Assembly: GCA_019634305.1 (NCBI GenBank)
Contig: JAHQVQ010000027.1
Coordinates: forward strand, 1-33,931
Length of the DNA stretch: 33,931 nucleotides
Reading direction: 5' to 3'
Source of the DNA: Flammeovirgaceae bacterium
GTDB lineage: Bacteria > Bacteroidota > Bacteroidia > Cytophagales > Flammeovirgaceae
In this document: piece after piece, positions 1 to 11,507 of the stretch
How positions within the stretch are numbered: position 1 is the first letter of the stretch
Layout of the letters: every line of letters starts with the position of its first letter
Made by a program: the position numbers and the translations under genes
Notes under the pieces: model-generated
What the model was told of the DNA's origin: nothing
What the model saw: only the letters and a program-made list of their open reading frames with translations
Databases searched by the model: none

Positions 1-261
1 AAGCTTAAAAACTCTGGTATCTACTTTTTTATCAGCTAGTACCACGATTGGTAAAGTTTCTTCAAGTTTTGCCAAATGGTCCAGAATTTCATTTCTATGA
101 TAGTATTGAATTCCGGCAATAATTTCTTCTTCTTGTCTTAATAAGTTATCAAATTCCACATCTTTGCCCTTCATACGAGTATAGTCCTTCAACTCCTCCG
201 CATTAAGGTCATCAGTTTGGGATTTTTCGATCAAACTGATTATATATTCTCTGTCTTTCAT
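1..261 (-). CDS. Partial anti-sigma-factor-like protein (N-terminal 87 residues)
   Basis: Not in the ORF track because it runs off the window. Reading minus from the ATG at 261 gives an open frame to base 1, beginning MKDREYIISLIEKS. It starts 28 bases after the stop of the ECF sigma gene and is very probably co-transcribed with it. The visible part is charged and helical, with an LRQEEEIIAGIQYYHR stretch. Bacteroidota proteins encoded directly after ECF sigma genes often begin this way, so I infer a membrane anti-sigma factor or a related regulatory partner. No zinc-binding HxxxCxxC motif is seen. The membrane segment and C-terminal domain would lie outside the window, so function is uncertain. 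Confidence 0.6.
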   Translation of the reverse strand, partial: MKDREYIISLIEKSQTDDLNAEELKDYTRMKGKDVEFDNLLRQEEEIIAGIQYYHRNEILDHLAKLEETLPIVVLADKKVDTRVFKL

Positions 262-289
262 ATTCCTTTCCATAATGATTAATAAAGGT

Positions 290-856
290 CTATTGTTTAG
301 TCTGAAAAACTTTTTTAAAGTGATCGCTTATTTGTATTCTTAATTTTTCCATGCACTTATACTTTTGGTTTTTAGTAACATTTACATTTTTATAGCCCAA
401 AGTAATGCAAATCTGCTCCATTGAATTTTTATTGAAATAAAACATCTTGAGAATTTCGCCACATGGATACTTCATTTTTTCTACGAATTTTCCAATGATT
501 ACTATTTTTTGCTCGAATTCCATAATATCTTCCATATCGGAGGATATAAGATTATTTAGAGGTCTTAAATCATGTATTTTTATATTTTCTCTTCTTCTAA
601 ATTCATGAACTTTGTTTTTTCCTATACTGAATATATAGGTTTTCAATGCTGAGGTTAGTTTGGTTAATCTATTTGAAATAATATTTTCATATAATTTCGA
701 AATAGCAACCTGGTAAATATCTTTTGCTTCTTCATAAGGACATTTCTGCTCCTTTACTGCCCAATGAATGAACTCTGTTCTATATTTAGTATATATTTGG
801 TCTAGCTGTGATCGTTCGCCTTCTCTTATTTTGTCTATTATTTCCTGATCTGACAT
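290..856 (-). CDS. ECF-type RNA polymerase sigma factor
   Basis: This 188-residue protein has the size and layout of an extracytoplasmic-function sigma-70 factor. A region-2-like segment at about residues 20-90 contains EEAKDIYQVAISKLYENI, followed by the basic KNKVHEFRRR stretch typical of region 2.4. A region-4-like helix-turn-helix lies at about 125-180 (CGEILKMFYFNKNSMEQICITLGY, then a basic recognition-type segment). It would direct RNA polymerase to a small regulon and be held inactive by an anti-sigma partner. The gene 28 bases downstream is the candidate partner. No match to the Bacteroidota TAnnTTTG promoter was seen in the 208 bases upstream, which would fit autoregulation or another sigma. 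Its regulon cannot be read from this window. Confidence 0.85.
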   Translation of the reverse strand: MSDQEIIDKIREGERSQLDQIYTKYRTEFIHWAVKEQKCPYEEAKDIYQVAISKLYENIISNRLTKLTSALKTYIFSIGKNKVHEFRRRENIKIHDLRPLNNLISSDMEDIMEFEQKIVIIGKFVEKMKYPCGEILKMFYFNKNSMEQICITLGYKNVNVTKNQKYKCMEKLRIQISDHFKKVFQTKQ

Positions 857-1064
857 GTCATTTCCCTTTTATGTAGTTAGTAGCAAAAGGTCACTCCCAA
901 AAATTATTTTTTTTCGAATAATTAATATTTTCTTTTGCAAATAGTATGTCTTTCGAGTTCCTAGGTTAAAAATGATAAGTTAATATCATTCTTGAAACTA
1001 ATTTAGACTATTTTTCCAACTCTCTTGCGGGTAAAGAGACATTTTATGTCATTTTTATTCCGAA

Positions 1065-2282
1065 TTAATTCGATTTTATTACATCCTTCAATTCGAAATA
1101 AGCAGGTTTTGGAGCCATTTCTGAATCAAAAATTAAAGGTTCGTTTGGTTTTATGAAGGTAAATGGATAAACATTGTTAATCCATGAATACTTATCGGAT
1201 AGTCCCCAACAAGTAATTCCGGTAAGGTTTTTATGAATATCAGTTAATCCAGCAATTTCACCGAAAAAATCTCCCTGAGACTGATATGGATTAGGAAAGT
1301 CTTCAAAAAGCTTAAGACGGGTATCTAACTCCGTAATTTCTACTTTTAAGCCTAAAGCTTCAATTTTCTGAATAAATTCAGAAAGTTTTTCTATCTCTGG
1401 AATATTAAATAAAACATGTGACTGAATTCCTATACCATGAATGGGCGTTTTTTTTTCTACCATTTCGGCTATTAGGTCTAAGAAAAAATCAGCCCTTTCA
1501 TCATGGTAATTCATAAACTGTTCATTTAGGAATAATTGTAGGGTAGAATCAGTTTCATGGGCTTTGTGAAAGGCATGGAAAATATAATTCTTACCTAAAT
1601 TTTCATAAAATAAATTACCATCAAATTCTGGTTTCAAGACCTTAAGTGGTTCATTAACCACATCCCAAGTTTTTATTTTTTCTTTGTAATGACTTAAAAC
1701 GGTGGTAATATGGTGATCCATGAATTGGATAGTTTTTTCTTTTTTATTCTCTGAAGTATTTAGTATTTTCTTTAATTCTTTTGGAAAGCCGACACCAGGA
1801 TACCTTCCCCAAATTAGAACATGCCCTCTAATTCTTAAATTATTTTCCATTCCAAAACTGATTACAGAATCAGCAGATGAAAAGCTATAATTACCCATTT
1901 TGCCATTTTCCAGCAGACTTCCCCAGTGGAGAGCATCTAATGGAGTAATAGAATTAAATTCCCTTGCTATAAGTTTGGGGTGAGCTTTAATCATTTCATT
2001 ATTTACGCCACTACCAATAAATAAATTGTTATCATTGGCAACTCTTGCAAGGCCAGGTTCGGTTTTATACTGACTTTGCCTGGCTTCCTTTAAATAAACT
2101 TTATCGTAATTTCTTGGATATAAAAAATAGGTGGCAATAGCGAGGGCAATTAGTATTTCCCCTAAAATGGCAAAACTAGTAACCTTTCTGACTTTTTTTG
2201 AATTTGAAAAAAGATTTATTGCACTAGTAGTAGCTAGTACTATGAGAATAAAAGATGGAAATAATACTAGTTCAACATTCAT
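1065..2282 (-). CDS. GH10 endo-1,4-beta-xylanase-like protein, membrane-anchored
   Basis: This 405-residue protein has a glycoside hydrolase family 10 barrel from about residue 75 to the end. The acid/base Glu lies in WDVVNEP (E211) and the nucleophile in EITELD (E318). The GIQSH and WGLSDKYSW motifs are also present. GH10 enzymes hydrolyse beta-1,4-xylan with retention. Instead of a cleavable signal peptide there are two hydrophobic segments (about 5-25 and 36-55), so the catalytic domain is probably anchored in the inner membrane. The usual second His in the GHxLxWH motif is replaced: here it reads GHVLIWG (G159), close to the -1 subsite, so specificity may differ from classical xylanases. 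It lies next to a ruined beta-barrel gene and a beta-galactosidase, but no SusC/SusD pair is present. Confidence 0.85.
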   Translation of the reverse strand: MNVELVLFPSFILIVLATTSAINLFSNSKKVRKVTSFAILGEILIALAIATYFLYPRNYDKVYLKEARQSQYKTEPGLARVANDNNLFIGSGVNNEMIKAHPKLIAREFNSITPLDALHWGSLLENGKMGNYSFSSADSVISFGMENNLRIRGHVLIWGRYPGVGFPKELKKILNTSENKKEKTIQFMDHHITTVLSHYKEKIKTWDVVNEPLKVLKPEFDGNLFYENLGKNYIFHAFHKAHETDSTLQLFLNEQFMNYHDERADFFLDLIAEMVEKKTPIHGIGIQSHVLFNIPEIEKLSEFIQKIEALGLKVEITELDTRLKLFEDFPNPYQSQGDFFGEIAGLTDIHKNLTGITCWGLSDKYSWINNVYPFTFIKPNEPLIFDSEMAPKPAYFELKDVIKSN

Positions 2283-2327
2283 AAATTGGAAAATGGAATT
2301 GGTAAAATAATATTACTAAAGTTTTAC

Positions 2328-2907
2328 TCATGGATTAGCCTTTTCTTTTGCCGCATTGGCTCTTATAGGAACATTTAATTTTAAGAATAGAGAGCTATGT
2401 TTTGTGTGCGACCTGTATTTGTATTAGCCAACCTCAGAAAATATTTAATCCCAAGTGTCATTCCACTCTTTTTCAAAACTTTGTACTCAGTTCCAATGCT
2501 AAATCCTGCATTAAGCTTGTTTATATTGTCCTTATAGAATTCCTTGATTAATGAAGTATTTAACGTGCTGGCTATACTCTCCTTCTTCTGCAAAAACTTC
2601 AGCTTGTAAATATTCAAGGTCGGCTTTTGTTAGCTTATTTACCTCTAGTTTTGACTTAACCAAATCACCAGTGTACAAATTCCATTGGTTTTTTAATTTA
2701 ATATCGAAATAAAAACCCAGATTAAACTTGAATAAACTTTTGTTGACCTACATGTTCGAACTTTTGGAAAAGTTATATCCACCTTCCAGTCCAAACTCTA
2801 TAATTCCAGAGTTTAATTTATCTCCCAATAATAAGGAAATTTTAACTTGCAATTGAGGTTGAAACTCTGAAAAAAGGAATAAAAAAAACGATTAAATACT
2901 TTACCAT
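2328..2907 (-). pseudogene. Degraded outer-membrane beta-barrel protein (PorT-like)
   Basis: Reading minus across frames restores a protein of about 190 residues. A signal-peptide start, MVKYLIVFFIPFF, begins at 2907. After a shift near a T-run it continues as EFQPQLQVKISLLLGD and GIIEFGLEGGYNFSKSSNM, then hits an in-frame TAG at 2750-2748. The same frame continues as VNKSLFKFNLGFYFDIKLKN and LEYLQAEVF. A second shift near 2550 leads into the 78-residue tracked ORF (NKLNAGFSIGTEYKVLKKSG). A third shift gives a barrel-like end, LKLNVPIRANAAKEKANP, with a stop at 2328. The alternating hydrophobic strands ('GFYFDIKL', 'GFSIGTEY', 'GMTLGIKY') are typical of Bacteroidota PorT-type eight-strand barrels. 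At least three shifts and one stop argue against sequencing error. The exact family is inferred. Confidence 0.7.
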
Positions 2908-2995
2908 GATTTCTATTAAAAATGTATAAATACTTTTGTTATTTTATTCATTGATAGTGGACCTAAAAACCTGATAATAAATTATTCAAAAATTT

Positions 2996-3041
2996 AAAAC
3001 CTCCAATGGAAATTCCTTGTAGAACAACCATTGGAGGTTTT
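2996..3041 (-). terminator. Rho-independent terminator after the beta-galactosidase gene
   Basis: A perfect 14-bp inverted repeat (AAAACCTCCAATGG ... CCATTGGAGGTTTT) encloses an 18-base loop. On the minus strand it is followed by TTTTAAATTTTT. It lies about 110 bases beyond the stop of the GH2 gene, and no plus-strand gene ends nearby. Confidence 0.75.
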
Positions 3042-3150
3042 GTAATATAATAAATAATTACACAAAATTAAAAATACTCATTTTCTTCATAACTATTTGA
3101 TAATGAGAGGATATTTATCGGTTTATGAGAGTATTTTCACTAAAAAACAT

Positions 3151-6363
<3,213 letters not shown>

Positions 6364-6439
6364 TTAAAAATAAGAATAGTTTATTGTGGTTGATGTTAGT
6401 ATTTAATGTCTTATCATAATCCCCAAAAAACCTAGTTGG

Positions 6440-7471
6440 CTATTTTGAACTGTATTCTTTCACGGTTTCAATAAATACCTTTACTTTTTCCGGGTTGGTA
6501 TCTGGATATACCCCGTGTCCGAGGTTGGCAATATGTTTTTGTGGTCCGAATTGATCAAGCATCTCTTTAGTGGCTTCTTCAATTTGTTTATTACTACCAT
6601 ACAACACACAAGGATCAAGATTTCCCTGTAAGGTTTTATCATCTCCAATTAGTGCTCTGGACTCTTTAATATCCATGTTCCAGTCTAAACCTACAGTTTG
6701 GCAGTTTAACTTGGAAAAGGCGGTTCTGGCAAAATAAGCACCCTTGGCAAAAACTGTTACTGGCACTTCATTGATTGCATCACAGATTTGTGCTAAATAT
6801 GGTGTAGAAAATGAACTATATTGGTTGGGTGGAAGAATACCTGCCCAGGAATCAAAAACCTGAACTAAATCGGCTCCAGCTTCAATTTGTGCTTTCAGAT
6901 AGGCAATTGTTCCATCAGTGATTTTTTGAAGCAATTTATGGGAAAGTTCAGGGTCGGCATACAGCATTTTTCTGGCTTTAGAAAAGGTTTTAGAGCCACT
7001 TCCTTCAATCATATAACAAAATATAGTGAAAGGAGCTCCTGCAAATCCGATAAGGGGAACGCTACCATCAAGTGCTCTTTTTACAATTTTAATGGCCTCA
7101 ATTACATAACCTAAATCAGTTTCAGGGTCTGCAATTTTTAGTAAGTCAACATCGCTGGCGCTTTGGACAACTTTGGGAAAATAAGGCCCTTTTTTTTCCA
7201 CCATTTCGTAAGGCAATCCCATGGCTTCGGGAATCACTAAAATATCAGAGAAAATAATGGCTGCATCTACTTTTAGAATATCCACTGGCTGAATTGTTAC
7301 TTCAGCTGCCCGCTCTGGCGTTTTAGCCAATTCGATAAAACCACTTAGACTTTCCCTAACTGCTCTGTATTCCGGTAAAATTCTACCAGCTTGTCTCATT
7401 AACCAAACAGGTGTTCTCTCCGTTTTTTCTCCTTTAGCTGCTCTTATTAATAAATCGTTTTTTAAATCCAT
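6440..7471 (-). CDS. hemE: Uroporphyrinogen decarboxylase
   Basis: HemE removes the four acetate carboxyls of uroporphyrinogen III to give coproporphyrinogen III in cytoplasmic haem synthesis. The 343-residue length is standard. Family signatures are clear: [10 protein letters not shown] (R26 and R30 bind substrate carboxylates), [14 protein letters not shown] with the catalytic Asp (D76), [16 protein letters not shown], and GLDWNMD. No other haem gene is in the window, so it is a stand-alone gene here. A TAAATTTG box on the minus strand (plus coordinates 7501-7508), 30 bases before the start, matches the Bacteroidota -7 consensus but has no -33 TTG at the right spacing. Confidence 0.97.
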   Translation of the reverse strand: MDLKNDLLIRAAKGEKTERTPVWLMRQAGRILPEYRAVRESLSGFIELAKTPERAAEVTIQPVDILKVDAAIIFSDILVIPEAMGLPYEMVEKKGPYFPKVVQSASDVDLLKIADPETDLGYVIEAIKIVKRALDGSVPLIGFAGAPFTIFCYMIEGSGSKTFSKARKMLYADPELSHKLLQKITDGTIAYLKAQIEAGADLVQVFDSWAGILPPNQYSSFSTPYLAQICDAINEVPVTVFAKGAYFARTAFSKLNCQTVGLDWNMDIKESRALIGDDKTLQGNLDPCVLYGSNKQIEEATKEMLDQFGPQKHIANLGHGVYPDTNPEKVKVFIETVKEYSSK

Positions 7472-7563
7472 CTGTTTTTTGCCAATGATAATTACGAAGG
7501 CAAATTTAATGGTTTAGTGTTTTAAAAGGGTTTAAGGAAGAAAAAAAACCGATATTAATACAT

Positions 7564-7595
7564 AAAAAAAACAGGTTACCAAATTTGGCAACCTG
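7564..7595 (-). terminator. Rho-independent terminator after the blaI/M56 pair
   Basis: On the minus strand CAGGTTGCC-AAATTT-GGTAACCTG forms a 9-bp stem with one G-T pair and is followed by eight T residues. It lies about 55 bases beyond the stop of the M56 gene. Confidence 0.85.
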
Positions 7596-7649
7596 CTAAT
7601 TATTAGTAATTAATCTGACACTAGGGTAATGGCAACAATTTATGATCTT

Positions 7650-9995
7650 TTAATTTTTCCAAATAAATCGAGAACCCTTATCTAATTCCTGTGCAATCTC
7701 TTTTTCGAATAAAGCTTTATATTTTTTATTGATTTCTTCTGATTGTTTCTTTCCATTTAACTTGGTATACTTTTCGGTAATTTCCAGCTTGAATTTTTCA
7801 TCTTTATCAGCGATTAATCCATCTTCTACTAAGTTCTTTTGAATGGCTTCATGAAACTTGCTTTCTTTTATCATAAAAGCATGCTCTCTTGCCATCATGG
7901 CCGTTTCTAATGCTTTTTCCTGAATTTCTATTACCTGATCCTGATATTCTTCCTGATAATCCATAATTATATCCTGGATTTCATCAATATCAATATGGGC
8001 TTCAATATCTTCAATTCCTTCAATATCAATTTCAAAATTGAAGTTTCCTGCGTTTAAAGCTTCTATTGAAGCCAATTGCTCTTGTAATACAATGGCTTGA
8101 TGTTCCATTTTTACTTCAAACTCCTCCCATAATTCTTTATTTTCTAATTGCTCCCAGGCTTCTGACTTAGCCATATTTTCATAGCACTTTGCCATTTCTA
8201 GAGCTGATTCGTTCATCTCCCTTTCAAGGTGCTTCATCTTCTCATTTAACTCCAGACTTTCTATGGTTTCCTCAAGTCCTTCCAGCTGGTCATGGGCCAA
8301 TTCCATATATTTTTTTTGATGAACCAAACTTTCCTTTTGTCTGGCCAGGTCAAATTTATATTCATATTGGTCAATTAACTTGGTGATTTCTTCTTGATGA
8401 TCCATATATTGCTCTTCAGGAATTTTTTCTCCTTCAATGAAAAGCTCTTTTACCTGGCGATCTTTATCTATTCTAAGGAAGATATATTTTCCATCATTGG
8501 AAGTACTGCTGATATTGATCTGATCATTATTATTTTTGTTTTTTGTAGAATCACCCACAATTACGATCTTGGTGTTTGTTGGATAATTATTCCATTTTGC
8601 TTTTGCCAAAACAGGCTTGCTGGAGAATGATCGTTTATTCGGTTCCCAAACTATTGGAGCTATAAAATTGCCCACAATGTTAGTTTTTGTTTCGGGATTA
8701 TCCGCCTTGCGTATAGGTGCAGGGAAAGACTCGTTATTTTCCGAATTTTTAGGATTTACCCTGGATTTTATATTTTCCAATTCCTCAGGATTTACTTCAA
8801 TGGTGTATACTGTGGAAGGTTTGGTAATTTTATTGGGTGCATTTGGGATTTGATTCTCTGTTACTATCACCACCGGCTCATTTTCTTCAGAATTGGTTAT
8901 TCCTTCAGCTAAAGATTCATTTTCCTGAGATAACTTAAGGTCATTATTGGCATTAAAAGAAAGTGATAAAATACTCACCATTAATACACAGGCAGCAATA
9001 AAGCCTTCCTTAAATGTTGGGTTATTTCTTTGGGTACCAATCAATCTTTGAACTCTTTGCAATAGCTGACCTTTTTTGTTTGTAAGTGCCATAGCCAGAT
9101 TTGGAGAATTCCAATTCATTTCCTCCAGATCGGTTAAAGCTTTGGCAAAGGTTAAAGTATCCTGGTTTAATGAAACTGCGATATCATCACAGCAATTTTC
9201 CCTTTCATTTCTCACATTTGCAGAAATCCACCAGATAGCAGGATGAAAGAAAAATAGAAGATCGATTAAAGATTGAAAAATATTAATTAGATAATCATTC
9301 CGCTTGATATGCGCTAATTCGTGTGCCAAAATAGCTTCCAGTTGTGCTGAAGATAATCCAGTAATTGTTCCCAGAGGTAAAAGAATTACCGGTTTTAAAT
9401 GACCAATCACCATTGGGACTTTTACCAATTGGGATTCAAGTAAATCTATACTTCTTTTTATACCCAATTTTGAGGCAATTGAATTCAGCTTTTCTTCCCA
9501 ATCAGCGGAAATTGCTTGAGTTTTATAATACTTCAATCGCTGAATGTAGGCATAGCCGCCAAGAAATTTGAGTGTCAGAATCAAAACTCCCAATGCCCAT
9601 AAAGTAACGAATAATGGAAGGTGGCTATTAAAATAGTCAATAAATATGGCTATGGAGTTAATTCCAGTCGACTCATCTTTGGCTTCTGATAAGGCAAATT
9701 CAACTGGACCCTCTTCCGCCATTTGGAATTGATTTTCACTATTCCAAATGAAGTGATTTTCCTTTTCAGGAGTTGCTTCATATAGGCTAACAAAAGTGGA
9801 AACTGACAGTACAAAAACTGTAAAAAGTGCAATACATGATACAAAATACCTCACTGTGGAAGATTGCTTATTCAAAAAAATCATGATTAAGCTAAGTAAT
9901 AAGGCTACCACGGCTCCTTGCCATAGAGAATGAAGTAAAGTCCAACCAAGAGCATTTACTATTTCTACGGAAATAATGTTTTCGATTATATTCAT
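7650..9995 (-). CDS. M56 (BlaR1/MecR1-type) membrane metallopeptidase with long coiled-coil C-terminus
   Basis: The N-terminal 350 residues match BlaR1/MecR1 zinc peptidases. Membrane helices lie near 17-40, 50-71 and 120-145, with a further one at about 331-348. The zinc motif is HELAH (H225, E226, H229), followed by ERENCCDDIAV. In known systems this class is activated by a ligand and leads to cleavage of its BlaI/MecI repressor. The C-terminal 430 residues replace the usual penicillin-binding sensor. They hold a proline/asparagine-rich linker (about 360-450), a short globular stretch, and a long Glu-rich helical region (about 540-760) rich in coiled-coil-like sequence. No SxxK beta-lactamase-type site is evident. 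The start overlaps the blaI stop as ATGA, so translation is probably coupled. The sensed signal is unknown. Confidence 0.9.
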   Translation of the reverse strand: MNIIENIISVEIVNALGWTLLHSLWQGAVVALLLSLIMIFLNKQSSTVRYFVSCIALFTVFVLSVSTFVSLYEATPEKENHFIWNSENQFQMAEEGPVEFALSEAKDESTGINSIAIFIDYFNSHLPLFVTLWALGVLILTLKFLGGYAYIQRLKYYKTQAISADWEEKLNSIASKLGIKRSIDLLESQLVKVPMVIGHLKPVILLPLGTITGLSSAQLEAILAHELAHIKRNDYLINIFQSLIDLLFFFHPAIWWISANVRNERENCCDDIAVSLNQDTLTFAKALTDLEEMNWNSPNLAMALTNKKGQLLQRVQRLIGTQRNNPTFKEGFIAACVLMVSILSLSFNANNDLKLSQENESLAEGITNSEENEPVVIVTENQIPNAPNKITKPSTVYTIEVNPEELENIKSRVNPKNSENNESFPAPIRKADNPETKTNIVGNFIAPIVWEPNKRSFSSKPVLAKAKWNNYPTNTKIVIVGDSTKNKNNNDQINISSTSNDGKYIFLRIDKDRQVKELFIEGEKIPEEQYMDHQEEITKLIDQYEYKFDLARQKESLVHQKKYMELAHDQLEGLEETIESLELNEKMKHLEREMNESALEMAKCYENMAKSEAWEQLENKELWEEFEVKMEHQAIVLQEQLASIEALNAGNFNFEIDIEGIEDIEAHIDIDEIQDIIMDYQEEYQDQVIEIQEKALETAMMAREHAFMIKESKFHEAIQKNLVEDGLIADKDEKFKLEITEKYTKLNGKKQSEEINKKYKALFEKEIAQELDKGSRFIWKN

Positions 9996-10381
9996 TTTGA
10001 ACCTCCTTCTTTTTCTTTTAGTAATTCACGAATTTTACTGATTTCCTCGTGGGATGCTTTATGATTTCCCAATGCCTGCATCACTAACTTCATAGCAGAA
10101 CCTCCAAAGGTAGAATCAAGGAACCTGTTTAATAAGTCTTTTTGAGTAGCTTCTTCATTTGCTATAGCAGCGTAGACATGAGTTCTTGTGCTGTCATTTC
10201 GGTTTACTAGAACCTTATCTAGCATATTCTGCATAATTTTCAGGGTAGTGGTATAACCTATTTCCTTCTTTTCGCTGATTTTTTCATGAACAAACCGAAC
10301 CGTGGAGGGTCCATTTTTCCAAAGGACTTGAAGGACTTCCAATTCTGCCTCTGTGGGTTTTGTACTTTTTGGTTTTGACAT
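9992..10381 (-). CDS. BlaI/MecI/CopY-family winged-helix repressor
   Basis: This 129-residue protein has an N-terminal winged helix (about 10-80), including LTxxE-like PTEAELEVLQVLWKNGPSTV and IGYTTTLKIMQNMLDKVLV. A dimerisation tail follows at about 85-125. BlaI-type proteins bind short palindromes as dimers and are inactivated by their membrane M56 peptidase, encoded immediately downstream with a 4-base ATGA overlap. Five identical-pattern palindromes lie 31-195 bases upstream of the start and are the likely autoregulatory operators. The target regulon beyond this operon cannot be seen. Because the partner lacks a beta-lactam domain, a role in beta-lactam resistance is not supported. Confidence 0.92.
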   Translation of the reverse strand: MSKPKSTKPTEAELEVLQVLWKNGPSTVRFVHEKISEKKEIGYTTTLKIMQNMLDKVLVNRNDSTRTHVYAAIANEEATQKDLLNRFLDSTFGGSAMKLVMQALGNHKASHEEISKIRELLKEKEGGSK

Positions 10382-10411
10382 ATCTATTTGATTTATCTTA
10401 ATGCAATGATA

Positions 10412-10576
10412 TACGACTGTAATCGTACAAGCAATTTAAATACGACTAGTCTCGTATTTTTTTACATAAGTGGTTTTTTGAATGATTAAAAAGATGATTA
10501 TTCTACGATTATTATCGTAATACAATTATATACGATAATAATCGTATTATCAAGTTTTTGTACGATTAATGTCGTA
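10412..10576. promoter_or_regulatory. Array of five BlaI-type operators, TACGA-N6-TCGTA
   Basis: Five 16-bp palindromes share the arms TACGA and TCGTA around six bases. They lie at 10412-10427, 10441-10456, 10504-10519, 10531-10546 and 10561-10576. Centre-to-centre spacings are 29, 63, 27 and 30 bp, so most sites fall close to three helical turns apart, with one roughly double gap. They sit directly upstream of blaI, where an autorepressor would bind. All ten half-sites are identical, which is far beyond chance in a 165-bp stretch. The link to BlaI is inferred from position and from the family's use of dyad operators. Confidence 0.85.
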
Positions 10577-10681
10577 TTTAAATCAAATTATCTAAAGGTG
10601 AAAATTAAAACAAAGGAAAGGAACTGGGATTAAGTAGCTAGTGATTCGATAGTTATATGAAAAAACTTAAGAGAGGGGAAT

Positions 10682-10707
10682 AAAAAAAGCCCCTGAAAAG
10701 GGGCTTT
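10682..10707 (-). terminator. Rho-independent terminator after the ompH cluster
   Basis: On the minus strand AAAGCCCC-TTTTCA-GGGGCTTT forms an 8-bp stem followed by a T-run. It lies about 25 bases beyond the last ompH stop and closes the uppS-bamA-ompH block. Confidence 0.9.
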
Positions 10708-10730
10708 AGAAATTTAATCGCTTGAAGTGT

Positions 10731-11255
10731 TTACTCTGCAGGAGCAGTAGATCCACCTAATTTTTTAATTACTAATTCAGTGATGTCATATTTCTCATTA
10801 GCATAAAGGAACATTTGCTTTTGAAGCACAAAGGTAAATCCTTGTTCTTTTGCTACATCGTCAATTCCTGTTTGAACCTTTTCATATAATGGAAATAACA
10901 ATTCCTGTTCTTTTTTAGCCAAATTATTTTGAGCTGTTTGAGCAAACTCCTGTAAACTCGTATCCAGTCTTTGTAATTCTTGTTGCTTATCTTGAATTAC
11001 CTCTGGTATCCAGTTGGCATTGTTTTGTTGAAAATCCTGAAGCTTAGTTTGGAATTCTTGTTGTTTCCCCTTCATTTGAGCCTCTAATTGTTTTCCGTAA
11101 GACTCATAAATTTTCATCTGTGTTTTGTATTCAGGAAGTGCAAGCATTACACTATCTGAGCTTACATATCCAAATTTAATAGCCTCCTGAGCAGTTGCAA
11201 CACTTCCAAATCCTACAGTTACCATTGCAACTAATATGAACAATACTTTTTTCAT
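10731..11255 (-). CDS. OmpH/Skp family periplasmic chaperone (copy 4)
   Basis: Skp-type proteins are trimeric periplasmic holdases that carry unfolded outer-membrane proteins to BamA. The tracked ORF starts at 11321, but the signal peptide begins at its residue 23 (MKKVLFILVAMVTVGFGSVATAQ), so I place the start at 11255, giving 174 residues. After cleavage come the Skp beta-strand (IKFGYVSSDSVMLALPEY), a long coiled-coil arm rich in Gln and Lys (about 45-120), and a closing strand segment FVLQKQMFLYANEKYDIT. It is close in sequence to the next upstream copy (shared TQMKIYESY, NWIPEV and EKYDIT), which suggests a recent duplication. A 252-base gap separates it from that copy, so it may have its own promoter. 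A strong terminator follows. Confidence 0.9.
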   Translation of the reverse strand: MKKVLFILVAMVTVGFGSVATAQEAIKFGYVSSDSVMLALPEYKTQMKIYESYGKQLEAQMKGKQQEFQTKLQDFQQNNANWIPEVIQDKQQELQRLDTSLQEFAQTAQNNLAKKEQELLFPLYEKVQTGIDDVAKEQGFTFVLQKQMFLYANEKYDITELVIKKLGGSTAPAE

Positions 11256-11507
11256 CTTTTTGAATTTTTTACCTTTCACCAATTTTTCTCTGCTGTTTTT
11301 AGCAAATGAATACCAAGACAAAAGGATTTTATTTATTGATACATCTAATTATTAACAATGCACTAAATTAGTTAATTTATAATTTAGTTTTTAAATTATT
11401 TGAAAAATTTAACTATATATTGGAATAGTGCAAAATGAATTTTTCAGACTTTTGAGCACTCTATTTTGTTGAAAAAGCCTTAAATTGAAATTTCAATTGG
11501 AGTTTTT

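Noticed and set aside
1021-1039. TCTCTT-GCGGGTA-AAGAGA hairpin near the GH10 stop
   Set aside because: A 6-bp stem, but there is no T-run on the minus strand after it, and no plus-strand gene needs a terminator here.
7501-7508. TAAATTTG box as hemE promoter
   Set aside because: The -7 consensus matches, but no TTG lies 19-21 bases upstream. In AT-rich DNA the box alone is weak evidence.
11483-11498. Perfect 16-bp palindrome AATTGAAATTTCAATT after ompH copy 3
   Set aside because: Entirely AT-rich apart from two bases and lacking a loop or T-run, so it is likely chance in AT-rich DNA rather than a terminator or operator.
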